Below are positions 17,639 to 23,310 of a DNA stretch of 64,000 bases, piece after piece. A program made the translations under genes and the position numbers. The DNA is taken from positions 558,001 to 622,000 of the forward strand of contig CAVXRG010000003.1 of the NCBI GenBank assembly GCA_963764195.1. The letters are read 5' to 3'. Source of the stretch: JBDSSS01 sp963764195. Its GTDB lineage: Bacteria; Actinomycetota; Actinomycetes; Actinomycetales; Dermatophilaceae. The notes beneath the pieces are model-generated. The model ran no database searches. It had not been told where the DNA came from and was given only the letters and a program-made list of their open reading frames with translations. Within the stretch, counting starts at the first letter, position 1. Each line of letters starts with the position of its first letter.

Positions 17639-18556
17639 GTGCAGCAGCCCACGACGCGCCTGGCCACCTCGCGGGTCCTGCCCCTCGAGGTGAGCGATCT
17701 CGGGACCCTCGAGGACCTCGTCGACCTCGTCAGCGGGGGCGGCGTCGTCGTGCTCAGCGGCGCGGGCCTCTCGACGGAGTCCGGCATCCCCGACTACCGC
17801 GGGCCCGACGGGACGCGGCGGGTCGAGCCGATGACGTACGGCGAGTTCGCCGGGTCGGGCGACGCGCGCCGTCGCTACTGGGCCCGCAGCTACATCGGCT
17901 GGCAGCGCTTCAACGCCGCCTCGCCGAACCGGGGCCACCGGCACGTGTCGGACCTGCAGCAGGCGGGCTACGTGGGCACGGTCATCACCCAGAACGTCGA
18001 CGGGCTGCACCAGGCCGCGGGGGCGCGCGACGTGCTCGAGCTGCACGGCTCGCTCGACCGGGCGGTCTGCCTCACCTGTGGCGAGCCCACCTCCCGGCTC
18101 GGCCTGCACGAGCGGATGACGCAGGCCAATCCGGGCTTCGTGGACCGCTTCGCCGAGGCGGCCGCGGCCGTGGGGTCGCAGTGGGGCGAGCAGGTCCGGC
18201 CCGACGGCGACATCGTGCTCGCCGACGAGCTCGTCGACTCCTTCTTCACCCCCCGCTGCCTCGTCTGCGGCAACGACACCGTCAAGCCCGACGTCGTCTT
18301 CTTCGGCGAGTCGGTGCCGCGCCCCCTCGTCGAGCGGTGCTTCGAGGTCGTCGAGGCCGCGGGAGCGCTGCTCGTGCTCGGATCGTCGCTGGCCGTGATG
18401 AGCGGCTACCGCTTCGTCCGGCGCGCCCACCAGCGCGGCGTCCCCGTCGCGATCGTCACCCGGTCGGCCACCCGCGGCGACGCCGAGGCCAGCATCCGGC
18501 TGCACGCCCCGTTGGGTGACACCCTCGACGCGCTCGCGGCCCACCTCGACGGATGA
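17639..18556 (+). CDS. NAD-dependent protein deacylase, Sir2 family
   Basis: 305 residues. The sirtuin NAD-binding motif GAGLSTESGIPDYRG is at 41-55, TQNVDGLH at 117-124 and the catalytic His136 in LELHGSL. Zinc-binding cysteine pairs are CLTCG and CLVCG. It removes acyl groups from lysines using NAD. There is a longer than usual insert between the two cysteine pairs. GTG 17639 stands six bases after TAGGCT (leaderless pattern). It converges with lexA, 15 bases apart. Confidence 0.93.
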   Translation: MQQPTTRLATSRVLPLEVSDLGTLEDLVDLVSGGGVVVLSGAGLSTESGIPDYRGPDGTRRVEPMTYGEFAGSGDARRRYWARSYIGWQRFNAASPNRGHRHVSDLQQAGYVGTVITQNVDGLHQAAGARDVLELHGSLDRAVCLTCGEPTSRLGLHERMTQANPGFVDRFAEAAAAVGSQWGEQVRPDGDIVLADELVDSFFTPRCLVCGNDTVKPDVVFFGESVPRPLVERCFEVVEAAGALLVLGSSLAVMSGYRFVRRAHQRGVPVAIVTRSATRGDAEASIRLHAPLGDTLDALAAHLDG

Positions 18557-18571
18557 GCCGCGGACGTCGGG

Positions 18572-19315
18572 TCAGACGCGGCGCAGGACAGCGGTGACCT
18601 TCCCGAGGATCGTCGCGTGGTCGCCGTCGATCGGGGAGAAGTCCGGGTTGTGCGGCAGCAGCCAGACGTGGCCGTCGGTGCGCTTGAACGTCTTGACCGT
18701 TGCCTCGTTGTCGAGCATCGCCGCGACGATGTCGCCGTTGTCGGCCGTCGGCTGCTGACGAACGACGACCCAGTCGCCGTCGCAGATGGCGGCCTCGATC
18801 ATCGAGTCCCCGGCGACCTTGAGCAGGAACAGCTGGCCCTCACCGACGATCTGCTTGGGGAGCGGGAAGACCTCGTCGACGACCTCCTCGGCCGTGATCG
18901 GCACGCCGGCGGCGATCTTGCCGAGCACCGGCACGTAGGCCGCCTCGGGCCGGGCGTCGCCGGCGCCGGTCTCGGAGTCGTGCCGGTCGGGGTTGAGACC
19001 GTCGGCGTCGTGGACGAGCGCGCCTGAGCCACCACCACCGCGGTAGCCGGGCTGCTCGGCGCCGGCGTCGGGGGAGACGACCTCGAGGGCGCGAGGACGG
19101 TTGGGGTCGCGCCGCAGGTAGCCCTTCGTCACGAGGGCATTGAGCTGGTGGGAGACGCTCGAGGGGCTGGCGAGGCCGACGGCGTCACCGATCTCACGCA
19201 TGCTCGGCGGGTAGCCGCGCCGGTCGACGGAGTTGCGGATGACCTCGAGGACACGTCGCTGGCGGACGGTGAGGCCGTCACCCTTGTCGCGATCGGGAAG
19301 CTCGGTGACGCCCAT
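18572..19315 (-). CDS. lexA: SOS response repressor LexA
   Basis: 247 residues. The N-terminal winged HTH (LTVRQRRVLEVIRNSV, YPPSMREIGDAVGLASPSSV) is followed by a variable linker, the Ala-Gly autocleavage site in GKIAAGVPITAEE, the catalytic Ser in VAGDSMIEAA and the catalytic Lys in NEATVKTFKR. LexA represses DNA-damage genes until RecA-stimulated self-cleavage. ATG 19315 has an AGAAGGGG site just upstream and a 64-base leader from the inferred promoter. The promoter region carries SOS boxes and is shared with a divergent LysM gene. Confidence 0.96.
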   Translation of the reverse strand: MGVTELPDRDKGDGLTVRQRRVLEVIRNSVDRRGYPPSMREIGDAVGLASPSSVSHQLNALVTKGYLRRDPNRPRALEVVSPDAGAEQPGYRGGGGSGALVHDADGLNPDRHDSETGAGDARPEAAYVPVLGKIAAGVPITAEEVVDEVFPLPKQIVGEGQLFLLKVAGDSMIEAAICDGDWVVVRQQPTADNGDIVAAMLDNEATVKTFKRTDGHVWLLPHNPDFSPIDGDHATILGKVTAVLRRV

Positions 19316-19385
19316 GGTGGTCCCCTTCTGAGGCTCCCTCCCAACCAGTGTCAGTGGTGGCTGGTGAGGTCTGTGGTGTGAGAAC

Positions 19386-19414
19386 AGCCTATGAGTTTCG
19401 AACACAGTTGCCAA
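19386..19414 (-). promoter_or_regulatory. lexA promoter (TTGGCA-N17-TAGGCT)
   Basis: Read on the minus strand, TTGGCA (19409-19414) and TAGGCT (19386-19391) are exactly 17 bases apart, the best sigma-A-type promoter in the window. A degenerate SOS box overlaps the -35 and an isolated CGAAC half-site sits in the spacer, so LexA should repress its own gene here. Confidence 0.75.
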
Positions 19415-19425
19415 ACACCTGTTCG
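19412..19425. promoter_or_regulatory. SOS (LexA) box, one mismatch
   Basis: CAAACACCTGTTCG differs in one base from the actinobacterial consensus CGAAC-N4-GTTCG. It overlaps the lexA -35 element. Confidence 0.7.
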
Positions 19426-19480
19426 ACGCGTGTCTCGACATTGTCCGACCGACGTGCTAGAAATCGTACAGAGGTTCGAT

Positions 19481-19494
19481 CGAACACTTGTTCG
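19481..19494. promoter_or_regulatory. SOS (LexA) box, perfect
   Basis: CGAACACTTGTTCG is a perfect CGAAC-N4-GTTCG palindrome. It lies 88 bases upstream of the LysM gene start and is overlapped on its left by a second small palindrome, TTCGATCGAA (19475-19484). It probably governs the rightward LysM gene and perhaps lexA as well. Confidence 0.85.
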
Positions 19495-19515
19495 CCCGAC
19501 CGCCTGACCGCGTGC

Positions 19516-19568
19516 GAGTCCGTATCCGAGTCCCTTTCCGAGTCCGTATCCGAGTCCGTATCCGAGTT
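19516..19568 (+). repeat. 12-bp tandem repeat (GAGTCCGTATCC) in the LysM gene leader
   Basis: Four 12-base units start at 19516, 19528, 19540 and 19552. The second is variant (GAGTCCCTTTCC) and a partial fifth follows. The array ends at the ribosome-binding site (GAGGAG) of the LysM gene, so it forms most of its probable 5' untranslated region. Being 12 bases long it would also keep a reading frame. Confidence 0.85.
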
Positions 19569-19581
19569 CGAGGAGATCCTG

Positions 19582-19971
19582 ATGAGCGCCACCGCCCTGC
19601 AGCCCAGCACCCACGCTCTGCCGTCCCTGCGTCCGCAGCTCGTCCTCGTCCCCACCGGTCGCGAGGCCGTCGCCGCCGCCCGCACGGCCCGGCCGGCGTT
19701 GCGGGTCACCCGCCGCGGCCGGCTCGCGACCTCGCTGCTCGTCGCCATCGCCGTCGTCCTGCTCGCCCTGGCGGCCAGCGGCACCTTCGCCTCGGCGTCG
19801 GTCAGCCCGCGCACCCTCGTCGTCGAGTCGGGTCAGACCCTCTCGCAGATCGCCGCGACGCAGCTGCCCGACCTGCCGATCAGCGAGGGCGTCATCGCCC
19901 TCCAGCTCGCCAACGGCCTGTCGACCGCGCACATCCACGCCGGCCAGAGCCTCGTGGTACCCACGTCCTGA
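19582..19971 (+). CDS. LysM-domain membrane protein, SOS-linked (ChiZ/DivS/YneA-like)
   Basis: 129 residues: a basic N-terminus, one membrane helix at about 50-68 and an extracytoplasmic LysM domain at about 78-127 (LVVESGQTLSQIAA, ANGLSTAHIHAGQSLVVP). A LysM gene divergent from lexA under SOS boxes is the arrangement of the mycobacterial cell-wall protein ChiZ and of SOS division inhibitors such as YneA and corynebacterial DivS. It is therefore a good candidate for a damage-induced division inhibitor. ATG 19582 follows a GAGGAG site with six-base spacing. Confidence 0.85.
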   Translation: MSATALQPSTHALPSLRPQLVLVPTGREAVAAARTARPALRVTRRGRLATSLLVAIAVVLLALAASGTFASASVSPRTLVVESGQTLSQIAATQLPDLPISEGVIALQLANGLSTAHIHAGQSLVVPTS

Positions 19972-20370
19972 CCTTCTTCCGTATGCCGCTCGACGCCCCT
20001 CGTCGAGCCCCTGATCGGCCGCGTTGGCTACCACCACCGCCGGCTCGACGGGTCCGGCGCTTCGACCCCGCCGGACTCGTCACGACGCCGCACCCCAGCC
20101 CCATGGGGTGCGGCGTCACTCATCTCCTGCGTCTCCCGCACCTGCCGCACCTCCTGCGGGAGCGGGTTCCGGGTGGCTCGCCGCCTCTCGGTGGCGACGC
20201 GAGCGCTGATGCACCACCGTCCCCCTGGCCGAGACGGCTCACCTCGTCGTGGCGCGATCTGCGACACCGAGCGCCGGTATCCGCCCTGCGGGGCCATCCC
20301 TGTGGACAACCGTCGAGGTGACGCCCGGAGCCTTCCTAGGCTCGCCTCAGAACATCGGGGAGGGGCTGGC
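19972..20370. other. Intergenic stretch with two hairpins
   Basis: No gene is supported here; the open frames lack coding features. It holds a 13-bp terminator-like hairpin (20084-20117), a second hairpin CTCCCGCA/TGCGGGAG (20133-20140 with 20155-20162), and at 20337-20342 a TAGGCT hexamer that probably serves the next gene, which has a GGGGAGGGG site upstream. Confidence 0.6.
20084..20117 (+). terminator. Terminator hairpin after the LysM gene
   Basis: A perfect 13-bp stem (20084-20096 with 20105-20117) and an eight-base loop. There is no T-run. Confidence 0.6.
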
Positions 20371-20676
20371 ATGCGGTTCGAGGTGGAGGCGGCGGTGGTG
20401 GCCGCCGAGGCAACCGGCGCGGGCGACGCGTGGGCCGTGCTGCGCGACGTCTCACCCGACGCGGACCTGTTGCCCCTCGCGCGGGCCTTCCCCGGGGGGC
20501 GCGTCGCCGCCGCCACCCCGGCCCTTGCGCGCGAGTGGGAGGTGCAGCTGATCCGGGCCCGCACCCGGGTCTGGGGTCTCGGTGCGGCGCTCACCGAGGC
20601 GGCCCGGGCCTACGCCGAGCTCGAGACCGCGGTGCGGGCGGCCGTGGGCAGCCCGCCGGCGAAGCCGCGGCGATGA
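20371..20676 (+). CDS. Small helical protein, WXG100-like partner of the DUF1023 hydrolase
   Basis: 101 residues, rich in Ala and charged residues, apparently all-helical with two long helices around a Trp-containing turn (AREWEVQLIRARTRVWGLG). Size and build resemble WXG100/EspC-like proteins of type VII secretion, but the classic WxG is not clear, so the family is uncertain. ATG 20371 has a strong GGGGAGGGG site. Its stop overlaps the ATG of the downstream hydrolase (ATGA), so the two proteins are made together. Confidence 0.6.
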   Translation: MRFEVEAAVVAAEATGAGDAWAVLRDVSPDADLLPLARAFPGGRVAAATPALAREWEVQLIRARTRVWGLGAALTEAARAYAELETAVRAAVGSPPAKPRR

Positions 20677-22337
20677 CCACCATCGGGGTGCCCGAGATCC
20701 GCCGGTTCCGACCGGGCGCCGTCACGGAGATCGCGGTGCGGCTCGACGGCCAGCGCCGCCGCGTCGGCCGGGCCATGGAGCTGCTCCTGCTGCGCCGCGC
20801 AACCGGTCTCGCCTGGTCCGGCCCGGCCTCGAGTGCCGCCGCAGAGCGCCACGCCGAGGTGATCGGGGCCCTCACGGGGGTGGCCGCCCGGATCGGGGCG
20901 AGCGCCCGGGTCCTCGACGGCCTCGCCGAGCGGATGGCCTCGTGCCTCCAACTGCTGCGGCACGCCGAGCGGGTCGCACGCGACGGCGGTGGGTGGCTCG
21001 ACGAGAACGGCCACCTGCTGCTCCCGGCACGCGTCCCGACGGGTGACCTGGTGACCGACAGCTACCTGCTGCGGGCCGACGAGCGGGTCCGCCAGGAGGT
21101 GGACCACTGCCTGGCCCAGGCGCGGCGCGTGGCGGACGCGACGGATGTCGACGTCCATCGTGCGCTGGTCGGGGCCGCGACGGCGCAGTCCGTCGCGACG
21201 GCCCCTGCCGACGGGTTGCCGCTCGTGCCGCCGCCACAGCTCGCCGGCCGTCCGGGCGGGGGTGTCGACGTGCCTGCCGACCAGCCCTTCGCCACCGCGG
21301 CCTGGTGGCGCTCCCTCAGTCCGGGCGAGCAGCGGCGGGTCATCCGTGAGCGCCCCACCTGGGTCGGGCCCCGGGACGGCATCCCGGCGGCGGACCGGCA
21401 CGCCGCCAACCTCGTCCTGCTCGAGCAGGCCCGGGCCGCAGCGCGATCCGAGCTGCGTCGTCTCTCCGTCCCGGGGGAGCCGGTCGGCGACGCGGTGACG
21501 CTGGCTGCACACCGTGCGGCATCGCTCGACGCGCTCGCCGAGGTGGCGGCGCGGCGCGACGGCCACCCGCGACAGCTCCTGCTCGTCGATGCGACGGGGC
21601 CGGTCGTCCGGGCCGCCGTCTCCCTCGGCGATGTCGACACGGCCGGCCACGTGACGACCTTCGTCGGCGGCGTGTCGACGACGGTCGACGGCGACCTGGC
21701 CCGGCTGGACGACCGGTTCGGCTCGCTCCGGACGATGGCGTGGACGATGACCCGGGGGTCCGGGGCAGCGGCGGACGTTGCCGTTGTCTCCTGGATCGGC
21801 TACCCCGCCCCGCAGTGGCGCCAGCTGCTCTCGGGCGGACCGGGCTCCCCGGTGAGCCAGCGGGCAGCCCGCGACAACGCCGGCGCGCTGGCGTCCTTCG
21901 TCAACGGGCTCGACGCGGCCCGGCCGGTGGCCCCGCACCAGACGCTGTGGGCGCACAGCTACGGCAGTGTCGTGGGGGGCTACGCGCTCAAGCGCAACAC
22001 CGGGGTCGACGACGTCCTCTTCTACGGCTCGCCCGGCACGCCGATCGCCGCACTCCCCGAGGCCGGGCTCAAGCGCGGCTCGTTCAACGTGCTCGCGTCC
22101 GGGGAGTGGGACATCGTCGCCATGGCCGCGCCGTTCGGCGACCCGCTCGAGGTGCCCGGCGCGATGGTCCTCTCGGCATCGGCGGCGGCCAAGCCGGGGG
22201 AGCCCAACCGCTGCCTGCTGCCCTCGCGCGGGCACTCGGAGTACGACCGCCGGGGCTCGACCGCCGAGCACAACCTCGCCGCCGTGGCTGCCGGGAGGCC
22301 CGACCTCAGGGTCGTCACCTCGGGTGGATGTCGGTGA
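20673..22337 (+). CDS. Alpha/beta hydrolase, DUF1023 family, with helical N-terminal domain
   Basis: 554 residues. The first 200 or so are helical and resemble the WXG100-like N-domain often fused to DUF1023 hydrolases. The C-terminal half is the DUF1023 alpha/beta hydrolase with nucleophile serine in LWAHSYGSVVGG, a preceding VSWIGYPAPQW segment and a late His in SRGHSEYD. No signal peptide is visible; such proteins are thought to leave by type VII or unknown routes. The substrate is unknown. It is translationally coupled to the small helical protein before it. Confidence 0.8.
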   Translation: MTTIGVPEIRRFRPGAVTEIAVRLDGQRRRVGRAMELLLLRRATGLAWSGPASSAAAERHAEVIGALTGVAARIGASARVLDGLAERMASCLQLLRHAERVARDGGGWLDENGHLLLPARVPTGDLVTDSYLLRADERVRQEVDHCLAQARRVADATDVDVHRALVGAATAQSVATAPADGLPLVPPPQLAGRPGGGVDVPADQPFATAAWWRSLSPGEQRRVIRERPTWVGPRDGIPAADRHAANLVLLEQARAAARSELRRLSVPGEPVGDAVTLAAHRAASLDALAEVAARRDGHPRQLLLVDATGPVVRAAVSLGDVDTAGHVTTFVGGVSTTVDGDLARLDDRFGSLRTMAWTMTRGSGAAADVAVVSWIGYPAPQWRQLLSGGPGSPVSQRAARDNAGALASFVNGLDAARPVAPHQTLWAHSYGSVVGGYALKRNTGVDDVLFYGSPGTPIAALPEAGLKRGSFNVLASGEWDIVAMAAPFGDPLEVPGAMVLSASAAAKPGEPNRCLLPSRGHSEYDRRGSTAEHNLAAVAAGRPDLRVVTSGGCR

Positions 22338-22424
22338 TCTGCGGCATTTGCGCAGGTCAGCGCCCCGACGCGCCGAAGCGCAGCACAGGTGTTGCGATGG
22401 CGGTCACACCATGCCTACAGTTAC

Positions 22425-22472
22425 CCCTACATCTAGTAGTTACATTGCTGTAAGACATCCACATGTAGTCCC
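22425..22472 (+). promoter_or_regulatory. Tandem NrdR boxes upstream of nrdR-nrdJ
   Basis: Two similar sites, ACATCTAGT (22429-22437, within the palindrome CTAC-N5-GTAG) and ACATGTAGT (22461-22469), start 32 bases apart. That is about three helical turns, the usual spacing of paired NrdR boxes. A weaker relative (GGCTAGTAGGGG) follows. NrdR would repress its own operon here when dATP is high. Confidence 0.7.
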
Positions 22473-22605
22473 CAGGCTAGTAGGGGTTACCCACAGGACG
22501 TCCCCATCTTGTCCCCAGTCCCGTCCCCAGGCCACCCGGCTCGGGGAGGTCGCTGGGCGGCATACGAGCACGTCCCGACACGTTGAGAACGGTGAGGAGG
22601 CCGAG

Positions 22606-23088
22606 ATGCACTGTCCGTTCTGCCGGCACACCGACTCCCGCGTCATCGACTCGCGCACGACCGACGACGGCACCGCCATCCGGCGCCGCCGCCAGTGCCC
22701 GGAGTGCAACCGTCGCTTCACGACCCTCGAGACCTCGAGCCTCAGCGTCGTCAAGCGGTCGGGTGCCTCCGAGCCGTTCAGCCGGGCCAAGGTGCTCACC
22801 GGTGTGCGCAAGGCCTGTCAGGGCCGGCCGGTGAGCGAGGACGACCTGGCCCTGCTCGCCCAGCGGGTCGAGGAAGCCATCCGGGCGCAGGGCAACGCCG
22901 AGATCGAGGCGCACGAGGTGGGCATGGCCGTCCTCGAGCCGCTCCGCGAGATCGACGAGGTCGCCTACCTGAGGTTCGCCAGCGTCTACCAGGCGTGGGA
23001 GAGCCTCGAGGACTTCGAGGGGGCGATCGCGGTGCTGCGCGCAGAGCGCGACGCCCTGGGGCGCGAGCCCGAGGTCCGCGCCACCTGA
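22606..23088 (+). CDS. nrdR: Transcriptional repressor NrdR
   Basis: 160 residues. The N-terminal zinc ribbon (MHCPFCRH, CPECNRRFTT) is followed by the ATP-cone domain (VVKRSGASEPFSRAKVLTGVRKAC). NrdR senses ATP/dATP and represses ribonucleotide reductase genes. ATG 22606 is preceded by a GGTGAGGAGG site. It lies directly upstream of nrdJ with NrdR boxes in its own promoter, so this is a self-limiting regulator-target operon. Confidence 0.96.
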   Translation: MHCPFCRHTDSRVIDSRTTDDGTAIRRRRQCPECNRRFTTLETSSLSVVKRSGASEPFSRAKVLTGVRKACQGRPVSEDDLALLAQRVEEAIRAQGNAEIEAHEVGMAVLEPLREIDEVAYLRFASVYQAWESLEDFEGAIAVLRAERDALGREPEVRAT

Positions 23089-23105
23089 GCACCTCTCGAC
23101 CACGG

Positions 23106-23141
23106 CACGACCAGCAGCACGACCAGCAGCACGACCAGCAG
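23106..23141 (+). repeat. 12-bp tandem repeat (CACGACCAGCAG) between nrdR and nrdJ
   Basis: Three exact 12-base copies lie in a 222-base spacer that is rich in C and A. A nine-base repeat GACACCAGA occurs twice further on (23228-23245). No cobalamin-riboswitch B12 box was found in this spacer. Confidence 0.8.
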
Positions 23142-23310
23142 CACCCCCGCTCGAACCCAGTACGGCCCCGCCGCACCACCCCCGGGTTGTCAGACCCCGG
23201 CGAGACACTGACGAGCACGACAGCACAGACACCAGAGACACCAGAGACAGCAGTCACGAAGCCGCAGGCACGAACCCGCAGGCACCAACGGTCAGGGAGG
23301 CCGCAGAACC

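Noticed and set aside
19516..19568. CRISPR-like array
   Set aside because: Repeats are 12 bases with no unique spacers. It is a simple tandem repeat; no cas genes are present in the window.
23089..23310. Cobalamin riboswitch before nrdJ
   Set aside because: The enzyme needs B12, but I find no B12-box-like sequence and the spacer is C/A-rich with little ability to fold. NrdR boxes explain regulation.
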